Source: Halocatena marina
GTDB taxonomy: Archaea; Halobacteriota; Halobacteria; Halobacteriales; Haloarculaceae
Assembly (NCBI RefSeq): GCF_023276375.1
Contig: NZ_JALLPK010000001.1
Span: forward strand, 2,046,001-2,110,000
DNA: 64,000 nt
Reading direction: 5' to 3'
Shown here: positions 16,761-26,129 of the stretch, one piece after another
Position numbering within the stretch: the stretch's first letter is position 1
Layout of the letters: each line of letters starts with the position of its first letter
The notes under the pieces: model-generated
What the model was told of the DNA's origin: nothing
Seen by the model: only the letters and a program-made list of their open reading frames with translations
The model's database searches: none
Position numbers and translations under genes: made by a program

Positions 16761-18374
16761 GTGACTCGTGCTCGTAACCGCCATGTGATCGTATTGGTGT
16801 GTGTGTTGTGCCTGTGTAGTGGACTTGTGAGTCCAGCGTTAGCAGCTCAGAGCGTGGGAGACAGTGGCGGGGAGGCGATCCAAGTTGCTACCAAATCTCC
16901 GATCCAAACAGCACAGAACCAACCATCATCCAACACATCGAATACATCGAATACGTCGAATACGACAAATCAAAACCAATCATCGGCTAATACACCAAAT
17001 TCATCAAACACGACAAATCAAAACCAAACCTCAGCCAATACATCTAATGCATCGAATGAAAGCGGGGTTGGTGTCGGAATTCATTCCCTCAACAAAAAAG
17101 AAGCAAATGATCTTCTGAAATCAAAGGGATCTCAATCATCTCAGAACACACAATCATCGATAAATGGACCTAGTGGTCAGACAAACGCCCAAGTGAATGA
17201 GGATAATAGTTCTGAGAATAAAAGTGCCAAAGAATATACTATAAGAGTTGGCCCCATGGAGGTCCCGATCGGCGAAGCAGTTGCTGAATCAATTCAGTTC
17301 ATCGTCGATAAAACGAGTGCGGGAATTGCATCGTTGATCAACACATTTCACGAGTACATTCTTGGTCTCCCAGCACCAGGAGAGGCGACAGATATATCAT
17401 CGTGGATGAATGCGGGAGGCTGGTGGACAGCAGTGTATGGGGTCTACGGTATCATGTCGGCGATAGCGATCGCACTGCTGACGCCCTCGTTCATGGTGGC
17501 AACAGATAAAGTCGATCGACAGGAACGACACGCATACTTCATTGAACTCAGTAAGGCCGCCTTTTTCATCTTACTGGGCATCCCAGTGATCGCGTTTTGT
17601 CTTCATCTCGGCAATTCGTTAACGCTAGCTGTTGCACCGAAAGGACTCGATTTCATAGCATCGTTAGCGGGTCTTAAGGAACTCGGGGTAGGGATTATAT
17701 TCGGATTTATCCTCCTCATGTCAAAGGGATCGCTCGTCGCAATAGGAATAATTTGTACGATGTTAATCCATATTCTGGTCTATCTCGTTGTTGCATTCTG
17801 GCCGATCTTCTGGGCCTTTCGAGTGCAGCCGCAATCCACGATGAAAGGATTCGGTCACATGGGCATTGCACTGTTCCCACTGCTCATCCTCATGAAGTTC
17901 GTTCAGGCCGGAATTCTCCGATTTCTTTTCGAAATCCCGTACGGCGGCGGCGCAGGAGCGATATTCAAATTGGTGGCGACGACCGGCGGACTCACAATCG
18001 CACTGATCGCGTTGCCGTATGCCACCGTAACGAAGCTCGTTCCTGGATCAGCAATGCTGATGGAGAACATGAACCGCAAACAGAAAGTCATCCACGAGCA
18101 CGAAGACGTTAATGTAAACGTCACACATACACAGCAAGTCAGTGACGAACACGTCGGACCGAAAAGCGAAAATCCCGACCAACCAACATCTTCCTGGGCA
18201 GCCGGGAAGAAACCGAATGGGTACCAGTCAACCACCGGACCGAGTAGCGAAAATCCAAATCCCAATTCGTTCAACAGAGGACCGAGCACGTACACAGGAG
18301 GTTCTAGTAGCGGACCAAACAGTGGTAGCGGTGGCAGAGACCAGAGCAGCGGCGGTGATAACGATGGTAAATAA
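16761..18374 (+). CDS. VirB6/TrbL-like polytopic channel protein
   Basis: A 537-residue protein from the GTG marked by a strong ribosome-binding site. Order of parts: signal sequence (residues about 8-29, ending PALAAQS); a low-complexity Asn/Thr/Ser/Gln segment of about 45 residues built from NTSN and NTTNQNQ units; a polar region; about six membrane helices (nt 17420-18060) including LGVGIIFGFILLMSKGSL and LVAFWPIFWAF-like segments; then a hydrophilic tail rich in Gly, Ser, Asn and Pro. A large extracellular N-terminus followed by a multi-helix core is the VirB6/TrbL plan, as in crenarchaeal CedA. It lies between the pilin-like and VirB4-like genes, so a membrane-channel role is likely. Confidence 0.65.
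   Translation: MTRARNRHVIVLVCVLCLCSGLVSPALAAQSVGDSGGEAIQVATKSPIQTAQNQPSSNTSNTSNTSNTTNQNQSSANTPNSSNTTNQNQTSANTSNASNESGVGVGIHSLNKKEANDLLKSKGSQSSQNTQSSINGPSGQTNAQVNEDNSSENKSAKEYTIRVGPMEVPIGEAVAESIQFIVDKTSAGIASLINTFHEYILGLPAPGEATDISSWMNAGGWWTAVYGVYGIMSAIAIALLTPSFMVATDKVDRQERHAYFIELSKAAFFILLGIPVIAFCLHLGNSLTLAVAPKGLDFIASLAGLKELGVGIIFGFILLMSKGSLVAIGIICTMLIHILVYLVVAFWPIFWAFRVQPQSTMKGFGHMGIALFPLLILMKFVQAGILRFLFEIPYGGGAGAIFKLVATTGGLTIALIALPYATVTKLVPGSAMLMENMNRKQKVIHEHEDVNVNVTHTQQVSDEHVGPKSENPDQPTSSWAAGKKPNGYQSTTGPSSENPNPNSFNRGPSTYTGGSSSGPNSGSGGRDQSSGGDNDGK
16932..17058 (+). repeat. Asn/Thr-coding low-complexity repeats
   Basis: Short in-frame units such as AATACATCGAATACGTCG and AATACGACAAATCAAAACCAA recur here, coding NTSN and NTTNQNQ(S/T)SANT. 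Nearly every asparagine lies in an N-x-S/T glycosylation sequon. Confidence 0.8.
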
Positions 18375-18512
18375 TGTGCTTTCAGTGGCGAGTCAGCAAT
18401 CGAATATTAGACATGAGTACTATGATATATCAAGAGGCAATCAAAGAATGCCATGTATTATCGAACCGCAACGCAACAAATCAGTGATGCATTCACATAT
18501 CATCGATAGACT

Positions 18513-21500
18513 ATGAGCACGGATCCATCGAATACAGAGACCACATCCACGAGAACGAGCCTAGTATTACCGTACGTCGATACCGACGTGACGATTAAAG
18601 GTGTCATCACCTTTGATAACGTTCACACGTTTGCCGTCCCGTTCGCCGCGCTGGTTGTTGCTCTTCTCGCGTGGTCGGTTGAGGCCACTGCACTTGCTTT
18701 TGTTGCGTTTCTAGTTGGTCTCATTGGATTGCCAATTGTGCTGTATCTCACATACACCAATCCATACTATCTCTCATCCCGCGAACGTCTTGAACAGTTT
18801 ATTGAGTCACGTCGCCTCCAGCAGAAATTCCCGTACGAGTACCACGAAGCGCTTGGTCGGCAGATACACGGTGTCGAGCGATTCTATCCAGACGGAACAG
18901 CGAAGATGAAAGATGGACGTCGTGTCGGTCTTATCCGAGTAACAGGAGTAAATGCCTGCCGAATAACCGATGATGAATCACAGTCCTACGTAGGTGCACT
19001 GACAAGCGGCATCGACGAACAAATAAAGGATGTGTCGTTTTCCATCTACGGCACATCAAGTGATTTCGAAACGGAGGAGCTAGTCAGGCACTACACTGAT
19101 CGCGCGAACGGAACCGACAAATGGAAGGACAAACCCCTTGCACGAACTGATCGGGCGGCACAGTACGTTCGGGAACTGCTCGTCGATGTTGCCAACTGGT
19201 TCGTCGAAGCGGAAGCTCCAAAGTGGGATGCGAACAAGTGGGGATACTACGTTGTTGTTGATGTCTCTCCGAGCGGGTCAAACACTACTCAATCGACGAA
19301 GAGATCAAATCGTTCGTGGCGGTCACGTCTCCTCCCGATGGTGGGAGATGAAGAAACCGAAACGCAAGACCGAGAAACGGAGCTACGCGCAGAGCTCGAT
19401 CAGCAGATGAGCACCGTCGAGGGAGCGCTCGCCTCCGTCGAGGGGCTCGACACCGAACGCGCAGGAGTTCTCGATCACTCAAGTGTGCTCTTGCAGTACT
19501 GGTCTGGAGAACCCGCAACGTCGCTCAGCACAGAAGTCAAGAAGGCGATGGCTGACGACGACAACCGTGTGAACGTCGGTGAAACGCCGACCGAGCGGAT
19601 GCTCACTCCGAGTAAGTTCGATGCGAAAGATGGACGCATTGAAGTCGGGGACGAACTCTGCAAAACGTTCTGTGTCATGGACTGGCCGGTTGAGCCGCCA
19701 CCGTTCTTTCTCGCCGACCTCTTCACTATGCGGAAGGCAAATATCGACGTTCGCATCCACGTCGAGCCTGAGCACAAACAGGCGGCGATCGATGAACTCG
19801 AGAAGACGTATGCAGACGTCGAATCGGAGGAGATGGAGCGAAATCGGAACATGGATGCGAGCAAGATCCAGATCCAAAACGACAAGGATGCGGTGAGGAA
19901 GATGTACCTCCTCCTCCGAAACACGACTGCACAACCGTGGAAAGTGAGTATGTACGTCACGGTTCGCGTTGGACCAACTGAGGCCTATGAGTACGCTCAG
20001 CAGACAGGGCGCGGAGGTGATGACCTCTATCTAGCGAAGATCCGAGCACTCGAAGCTGCGTGTCAGGACGTCCTCGAAGTGATGACGAGTGCTCCAGCAG
20101 GACTTGGTCCCCGTCAAGCGAGTACGAACGCCTCAGCACTCGATATGTTCGAATCCAGTTCTCCGACGGGGACCGACCTCTACCACGAGATGGGAGATAA
20201 GCCAAAACGAACACGGATGCTCGGTGGTTCGATCGGTGCGATGTTCCCGTGGTGTGGGGGTGTCATGCAAGAGCCAGGTGGACTCCGATTCGGACGAAAC
20301 AAACAGAACGGATCGGCGATTTTTGCAGATCCGTTCGAGCGTGGTGCACCGCATCTCCTCACGTTAGGGCAGACTCGGTCTGGAAAGACGTATTCCGTCG
20401 AGACCGCGCTCGCAGAGTGGTTCTGTGCAGATCCGACCCGAACGCTCATCGTCTGCGATACCGAACAAGGCTTCGAAGGACTCACGCAACTCTGTGGTGG
20501 AAAACACGTCGTCGTTGACGGCAAGCAGACGATCAACCCATTCGACATTCAGCGGCCACCGAGGAGGATTCGTGAATCGAATATCGGAGCGTCGAATCAT
20601 TTCCAGATGAAAATCGACGAAGTGACGAGTTTCTTCGCAGGAATTCTACGCGCACAGGGAATTGATCCGTCCCGGTATATTTCCACTATCGAAGACGCTG
20701 TGCAAGAAACGTACGAATCCATTGGAATCACGCGCGACCCAGAGACGCACAACAAAGAAAGCCCAACAATCTCCGACTTCGTTACTGTGCTGGAGGACAT
20801 GCTGACCAATCCCGAAGAGTTTACGTTTACCGGTCACGAGCGTGAGGCCGAGCAGCGGGTTCGTGTTGTCTCTAACCTTCTCGATAAGCTCAGCGGATTC
20901 AAAGAGGGACGGAAGTATCACCACATGGTCGGTGAGACGGACGCCAGTCTCCTTGACCGTGAGATCGACATGGCATACATCGATCTCAGTCAGTTCAATG
21001 AGGCGTCCGAAGCGGAAAAGTCGGTCATGTTGCACCTGATCTTCGGACAGGTCTACCAGAAAGTGAAGCGCACTCGAGGCGAGATCATTTTCCTCATCGA
21101 CGAGGCGCACTTCCTTCTCCACAGCGAGGAGATGATCGAGTATCTCCAAGACGCTGCACGGAGTTGGGCACGGTACGATGCAGCGCTGTGGTTCGTCACG
21201 CAATCACCGCGGGAGTTCATCGAACGCGCTCAATCAATTGGGGAAGGACAGGAGAACCAACGTCGGACCATCCTCGATCAGTGCTCGACGATTCAGACGT
21301 TCCGGACGCCACGAATCGAACCAGAACTGCTCATGGATGGGCTGGGGCAAAACCACAATCAAGCCGACTTCGTCCGGAATACAGCCGTCACAGGAAGCTC
21401 AGAAAGTCAGTATTCTGAGTGTCTTATCCACTTCCAAGATCGAGAAGGATGGTGGGAGAGCCGAATCGAGGCCAGCCCATTCGAAGATCTTGTTTGGAAC

Positions 21501-21779
21501 TACGCGGGCCGAAAGCACGGTGATTTCCATCAGTATATCGTGGACAATTGGGACGGAATATCGGCCCGCCCTGACGAAATCAAGACTGCAGACGAGAGTG
21601 AAAACGGATACGGACACGATAGCAGGCGCGGGAATAACGGCCACGACCGAGATGAGATGTCCGATGGCGACACACCGGACCCAACATCTGAGTCACAGTC
21701 TCAGAACCCCGAACAGTCATCACACGAGGACACGACAGCTACCAACGGTAGCAAGTGGGACGACCACACGATCAAGTAG
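18513..21779 (+). CDS. VirB4-like (VirB3-VirB4 fusion type) secretion ATPase
   Basis: A 1088-residue protein. The N-terminus (about residues 36-86) has a membrane hairpin, ending in LTYTNPYYLSSRERLEQF, that looks like a fused VirB3/PrgI-type segment. A long middle domain follows, then a HerA/VirB4 ATPase. Walker A is GQTRSGKT at about 619-626, Walker B with the catalytic glutamate is IIFLIDEAH at about 855-866, and a late motif FVTQSPREF matches the sensor strand of the family. The C-tail is polar and disordered. It powers pilus or DNA-transfer machines. A 138-base gap separates it from the VirB6-like gene. No relaxase or VirD4 coupling ATPase is seen nearby. Confidence 0.85.
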   Translation: MSTDPSNTETTSTRTSLVLPYVDTDVTIKGVITFDNVHTFAVPFAALVVALLAWSVEATALAFVAFLVGLIGLPIVLYLTYTNPYYLSSRERLEQFIESRRLQQKFPYEYHEALGRQIHGVERFYPDGTAKMKDGRRVGLIRVTGVNACRITDDESQSYVGALTSGIDEQIKDVSFSIYGTSSDFETEELVRHYTDRANGTDKWKDKPLARTDRAAQYVRELLVDVANWFVEAEAPKWDANKWGYYVVVDVSPSGSNTTQSTKRSNRSWRSRLLPMVGDEETETQDRETELRAELDQQMSTVEGALASVEGLDTERAGVLDHSSVLLQYWSGEPATSLSTEVKKAMADDDNRVNVGETPTERMLTPSKFDAKDGRIEVGDELCKTFCVMDWPVEPPPFFLADLFTMRKANIDVRIHVEPEHKQAAIDELEKTYADVESEEMERNRNMDASKIQIQNDKDAVRKMYLLLRNTTAQPWKVSMYVTVRVGPTEAYEYAQQTGRGGDDLYLAKIRALEAACQDVLEVMTSAPAGLGPRQASTNASALDMFESSSPTGTDLYHEMGDKPKRTRMLGGSIGAMFPWCGGVMQEPGGLRFGRNKQNGSAIFADPFERGAPHLLTLGQTRSGKTYSVETALAEWFCADPTRTLIVCDTEQGFEGLTQLCGGKHVVVDGKQTINPFDIQRPPRRIRESNIGASNHFQMKIDEVTSFFAGILRAQGIDPSRYISTIEDAVQETYESIGITRDPETHNKESPTISDFVTVLEDMLTNPEEFTFTGHEREAEQRVRVVSNLLDKLSGFKEGRKYHHMVGETDASLLDREIDMAYIDLSQFNEASEAEKSVMLHLIFGQVYQKVKRTRGEIIFLIDEAHFLLHSEEMIEYLQDAARSWARYDAALWFVTQSPREFIERAQSIGEGQENQRRTILDQCSTIQTFRTPRIEPELLMDGLGQNHNQADFVRNTAVTGSSESQYSECLIHFQDREGWWESRIEASPFEDLVWNYAGRKHGDFHQYIVDNWDGISARPDEIKTADESENGYGHDSRRGNNGHDRDEMSDGDTPDPTSESQSQNPEQSSHEDTTATNGSKWDDHTIK

Positions 21780-21942
21780 CCAAGTAATTAGCGTCTCCTC
21801 ACGTGCTTCATTCACACTTTGTGGAACGGTCAGCCTGCCGTTGCTTCCAGCATTCGTCTGATTGATTTGGTGAATGCGATAACTGACCTAACCTCACTTG
21901 AAATCTCTCACTGATAGCACTCTGTCTCGAATCGATCGACAC

Positions 21943-23520
21943 CTACTCGATTCGAATTTCTACGAGACTCAGTTCATCGCTCGGGATAGTGGCTTGGAGA
22001 ACATCGTGAATCTCTGTCCACGAATCAGGTCGATAGGCATCGATACCAAAGCTCTCGGCATACGCGACGAAATCGGGATTCGTCAAACGCGTTCCAAACG
22101 ACTCACCAGTGTGATCTCGCTGTTTCTCCGAAATGAGCCCATAATCATTGTCATTAAAGATGATCACGGTGAATCCAAGATCCAGCCGAGTCGCTGTTTC
22201 GAGTTCCGCGCTGTTCATCATGAATCCACCATCGCCGGTCACAGCGACAATCTGCTCATCAACAGCAAGGTCGGCAGCGATTGCACCAGGGACAGCGATT
22301 CCCATGCTCGCTAATCCGTTCGAGATAAGGCAGGTGTTCGGTTCGTACGTAGGGTAGCTCTGTGCAATGGCCATCTTGTGGCTGCCGACATCGGAGATGA
22401 GTACGTCCGTGTCGTCCATCACGTCCCTGAGATACGGGAGCGTATTCCGGACGGTTACCGGATCATCCTCCTCAGGTCGTTGCGTCACTTCCTCGATGAT
22501 TGATTCTCGGAGCTTGTTGTACCAGTTCGTATCTGCGGTGGCGATGGCTTCAGAACTCAGTGCCCGGAGCCCGGCCGAGATATCACAGACGATCTCGACT
22601 TCCGGATTGTAGTGTTCGTACACTTCGGCAGGTTCGAAGTCGAGATGTACGATGCGCGTGTTTAGATCCGGATTCCACCGCTCGGGATCGTGCTCTGCGA
22701 TGTCATAGCCAACTGCAAGCACTGTATCAGCACTCTCGATCACACGCTTTGTCTGATTGCGAGAACCCGAATCGAGCGTCATCAACGAGTGGTCGTCTGC
22801 ATCGGAAACTGCACCCTTTCCCATGTACGTTGCAATAACTGGCATCTCTGTCTCGCCGATGAACGACCGCAACTGTTCTGCAGAACGTGTTCGGACGGCC
22901 CCATTTCCTGCAAGAATCACTGGTTTTTCTGCATCAGAGAGTATCGATCCAGCCATCTCGACTGCCGTTGCATCTGGACTCGGTCGACGAACTCTCTTCC
23001 GTGATTCGAGCGGCTGTGTCCCCGTCACACTCGCCGCAATATCCTCTGGAATCTCGATGTGGGTTGCGCCGGGCTTTTCGAATTCGGCGAGCTTAAACGC
23101 CTTTCTGACGGCTTCGTTGATGGTATCTGGATCGTCAATCTGTGTGTTCCACTTGGTAATCGGCTCGAAAATACTGACAATATCCAGCGATTGATGGCTC
23201 TCTTTATGCATCCGTTCGAGATTCCCCTGACCCGTGATAGCCACGACAGGAGATTTATCGAGATGTGCATCGGCGACTCCCGTGAGGAGGTTCGTCGCTC
23301 CGGGTCCAAGCGTGGAGAGACAGACGCCAGCCTCACCGGTGAGCCGGCCGTGGACATCGGCCATGAACGCTGCACCTTGCTCGTGACGAACGGGAATGAA
23401 CTCAATCGAGGAATTCGACAACGAGAACAACACATCCTCCAGTTCCTCTCCCGGAAGTCCAAAAACGCGCTCGACGTCCTCGATTTTCAGACACTCGACG
23501 AGTAGATCCGATGCCTGCAT
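21943..23520 (-). CDS. Acetolactate synthase-type thiamine-diphosphate enzyme
   Basis: A 525-residue ThDP enzyme with three domains in the usual order. The PYR domain has RVFGLPGEELEDVLFSL and the catalytic-glutamate region VRHEQGAAFMADVHGR. The central domain has KPVILAGNGAVRT. The PP domain has GDGGFMMNSAELETA followed by IIFNDNDYGLI, the Mg-ThDP binding GDG-x(n)-N motif. It resembles catabolic AlsS and acetolactate synthase catalytic subunits, which join two pyruvates to 2-acetolactate. No small regulatory subunit is adjacent, so a role in branched-chain amino-acid synthesis is not assured. The start at 23520 (MQASDLL) is chosen over 23550 as the usual family N-terminus. Confidence 0.8.
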   Translation of the reverse strand: MQASDLLVECLKIEDVERVFGLPGEELEDVLFSLSNSSIEFIPVRHEQGAAFMADVHGRLTGEAGVCLSTLGPGATNLLTGVADAHLDKSPVVAITGQGNLERMHKESHQSLDIVSIFEPITKWNTQIDDPDTINEAVRKAFKLAEFEKPGATHIEIPEDIAASVTGTQPLESRKRVRRPSPDATAVEMAGSILSDAEKPVILAGNGAVRTRSAEQLRSFIGETEMPVIATYMGKGAVSDADDHSLMTLDSGSRNQTKRVIESADTVLAVGYDIAEHDPERWNPDLNTRIVHLDFEPAEVYEHYNPEVEIVCDISAGLRALSSEAIATADTNWYNKLRESIIEEVTQRPEEDDPVTVRNTLPYLRDVMDDTDVLISDVGSHKMAIAQSYPTYEPNTCLISNGLASMGIAVPGAIAADLAVDEQIVAVTGDGGFMMNSAELETATRLDLGFTVIIFNDNDYGLISEKQRDHTGESFGTRLTNPDFVAYAESFGIDAYRPDSWTEIHDVLQATIPSDELSLVEIRIE

Positions 23521-23975
23521 GGTGTAGGTGTCTCGGGCAATGCACATCAATCAGGTGGGACAACAGTTCACGTACTATTTGTGCGTCGACGCACGCGTTG
23601 CTGGTCGGTCGAAGCGTACAGCGTGGCCTTCACTCGGCGGTATACGTATTGGTCATCCAGCTACGGGCATCGCTGGTCTGCATCGAGAGATGGTGTGCGG
23701 CCCGAGATCGTCTGTGAGCGTGATCACCGCATTCTGGCCATCATCTAGAAAAAACGCTCATCGAGATCCATCGTCCGAACATCGAACGCAGAATGCCGGT
23801 CGAGTACGGCTTGCGCTGCCATCTGGAAGCATCCGAATACGCTGCTGTCTCTCGGAGTTCATCGACCACCTACTCGGGAAGTACGACCGTGTGAACGTCG
23901 AGAAAATACACTCGGTCGTGGACAAACAGTTACCCTTTCTGGCTTCTGTCGTTGTTAGAATGGAGAATCAGCCCG
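23521..23975. other. Spacer between SecY and the ThDP enzyme, no gene seen
   Basis: About 455 bases without a convincing frame on either strand; the one plus-strand frame (23528-23998) runs into secY antisense and has no haloarchaeal codon bias. In many haloarchaea an adenylate kinase gene follows secY; I do not find one here. Confidence 0.5.
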
Positions 23976-25430
23976 TCAGCCGAACATGTCTCGCATGATG
24001 GGATGCATTTCCATGAGTTGCTCTTCGGCGATCTCTTCGTACAGCTTGTACGTGATTGAAACCGTCAGCAACAGCCCAGTTCCCGAGACCTGCCCGATGG
24101 TTCCCAGCATATTCGCACCGACGGCTAGCAGGCCGACGAGCGCGCCACCGATCACTGTGACCTGTGGAATGTAGCGTTCGAGCACCTTCTCCATCACACC
24201 CGGATTACGTCGGAAGCCAGGGATCTGCATCCCCGAATCCTGAATCTGTTTGGCGGTCTCTTTGGGACCCATCCCCGTGGTTTCTACCCAGAACATCGCA
24301 AAGATCGCCCCACCGATCACCATGAACGTGAGGTCAATCGCGATCCGAATCGTGACATCGAAAGGCTGGGTCGAAAGCTCCGACAGCCAATTGGTCGAGT
24401 TGATCGGCGCGAGATAGTAAAACAACCCGCTCGTTGGCTGTCCCCTGTTGTAAACGCCCAGCCACGCAGGCATCCCGCCACCCAGTTGGGAGTTAAGAAT
24501 GCGGCCGAAGAACTGGATGTTGGCCTGCAGCGCCCGTACGAGAATCATTGGGAGAACACTCGCGTAGATGAGCTTCACCGGGAAGCGCCCGCGTGCGCCC
24601 TTGACCTTCGCGTGGCTCAGTGGAATCTCTACGCGGACGCTCTCCGCGTAGACAACGACTCCGAAGATCAACAGCGTCGTCAGCAGCGCTAGTATTTGGC
24701 CCTGTCCGAGGAAGATGGCCTGGAGGCCACTAGCAGACAACGGTGGGCCAATCGAGAGCTGTCCAGTGAGGATTTGTGCCCACGCGACGAAAAATCCAAG
24801 TTGACCACCATCGGAGAGTCCTCCCCACTGGATGAATCCGCCGATGAGCTGCTGGCTGACCCCCGCAACGATGAACAGGCCAATACCACTCCCGACGCCC
24901 CACTTACTGATGACCTCATCCATGAACAGCACGAGGATGCCGCCAACGAACAGCTGCGCGAAGATGATCCACTTCACACCAAGTAACCCCACGCCCAACT
25001 GCTGGGCAACTGCTTCGTTAGCCGGGAGCAACCCACCGACAAACACCATCGGCAGGCCAGTCAAGCAGATCATCACCACTACCAGTAGCTTCTGGAGACC
25101 CTGATAGAGCGCCTGATCGCGCGGGTTCGACGTATCGAGCCCAAGTAGATCTGCACCACCCAACAGCTGCAACACAATGCTCGCGGTGACGATCGGTCCA
25201 ATGCCCAAGTGTAGCACTGATCCTTGTTGGCCCGCGAGGATCGAGCGGAACTGCCCGAACACATCGGTCCCTGGATCGGCACCGTACAGGAAAACGTTCG
25301 TAAGGAAAAAATACAGCACAAGTACGCCCGCGGTCCAGCCCAGCTTGCGTCGGAATGGGACGTGACCCTCCGGACGCGCGACCGTCGGCATCCGCGTGAG
25401 TACCGGCGCGGCGGTCTCCTTCCAAGTCAT
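23976..25430 (-). CDS. secY: Preprotein translocase subunit SecY
   Basis: A 484-residue protein forming the membrane channel for signal-peptide proteins together with SecE and SecG/Sec61beta. About ten helices are visible; the plug-region and early-helix signature GPIVTASIVLQLL (about residues 76-88), the GVGSGIGLFIVAG helix and the cytosolic loop before VEIPLSHAKVKGARGRFPVK fit archaeal SecY. The C-terminus with the LLLTVSITYKLYEEIAEEQLM helix is intact. It is the last gene of the ribosomal cluster, about 210 bases after uL15, and so may also have its own promoter. Confidence 0.97.
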   Translation of the reverse strand: MTWKETAAPVLTRMPTVARPEGHVPFRRKLGWTAGVLVLYFFLTNVFLYGADPGTDVFGQFRSILAGQQGSVLHLGIGPIVTASIVLQLLGGADLLGLDTSNPRDQALYQGLQKLLVVVMICLTGLPMVFVGGLLPANEAVAQQLGVGLLGVKWIIFAQLFVGGILVLFMDEVISKWGVGSGIGLFIVAGVSQQLIGGFIQWGGLSDGGQLGFFVAWAQILTGQLSIGPPLSASGLQAIFLGQGQILALLTTLLIFGVVVYAESVRVEIPLSHAKVKGARGRFPVKLIYASVLPMILVRALQANIQFFGRILNSQLGGGMPAWLGVYNRGQPTSGLFYYLAPINSTNWLSELSTQPFDVTIRIAIDLTFMVIGGAIFAMFWVETTGMGPKETAKQIQDSGMQIPGFRRNPGVMEKVLERYIPQVTVIGGALVGLLAVGANMLGTIGQVSGTGLLLTVSITYKLYEEIAEEQLMEMHPIMRDMFG

Positions 25431-25640
25431 TCTATAGTGCCGTTAGCGTAGTTCGTTTGTAGTTCCTTCGATAGCGCATAGAAGAGCCTCGGTACTAGCC
25501 AGTCAACGAACAAGTTGATCCATAACACAACCCGCACATAACCAAATAACATGTTTAATATTAACTTCTATCTCAAGAATTAAATGACGAATATTGAATG
25601 TGTACGAGATGGCGAATACGCAGCCAACGTGTACGTGTTA

Positions 25641-26129
25641 TTATTCGTCTTCGTCTTCTTCAGCCGTCTCGTCGGCTTCGCGTTCTTCCCCGAGTTCCGT
25701 AAGGATTGCACTGCCACCCTCGTTTTCGATCTGTTCGACCGCGCTCTCAGAGAAGGCATCAGCCGTCACATCGAGAGACGTGTGTAGCTGGCCGCCGCCG
25801 AGAACCTTCACGACATCAACGTCGTTGGACGCATCGACGACCTCGCGGGCATCGATCGCGTAGCCATCGTCGGTCTCCTCGGCTACTCCGTCTGCTGCAT
25901 ACAGGGCGATATCTTCATCAAGCGTTCTGAGGTCGATCGTTTCGACGTTCTCCTGTACTTTTGGCGGTCGCTTGAAACCGTGCTTTCCGAGCGGTCCGTA
26001 ATTGTGGAATTCGTGTTTAGAGCGGCCTGCATTCCCCCGGCCACCGCGATGGCCGGCGCCACGGCGATTCTTGTGCGTTCCGCCGCCGTGCGTGCGAGAG
26101 CCGCGCTGTCGTCGCTTTTTACTCGTCAT
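25641..26129 (-). CDS. rpl15: Large-subunit ribosomal protein uL15
   Basis: A 162-residue protein. The basic, glycine-rich N-terminus (RGSRTHGGGTHKNRRGAGHRGG) is the uL15 extension that threads into 23S rRNA, and the C-terminal half carries the globular VVKVLGGGQLHTSLDVTAD region. The last dozen residues are strongly acidic, a haloarchaeal adaptation. It overlaps the uL30 stop by 4 bases (ATGA). Confidence 0.96.
   Translation of the reverse strand: MTSKKRRQRGSRTHGGGTHKNRRGAGHRGGRGNAGRSKHEFHNYGPLGKHGFKRPPKVQENVETIDLRTLDEDIALYAADGVAEETDDGYAIDAREVVDASNDVDVVKVLGGGQLHTSLDVTADAFSESAVEQIENEGGSAILTELGEEREADETAEEDEDE

Noticed and set aside
23521-23975. Considered as a stable RNA (RNase P RNA or 7S RNA)
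   Set aside because: I see none of the conserved core pairings or the high-GC stems those RNAs show.
23528-23998. A plus-strand frame in the spacer next to secY
   Set aside because: It runs antisense into secY and has neither family motifs nor acidic bias.
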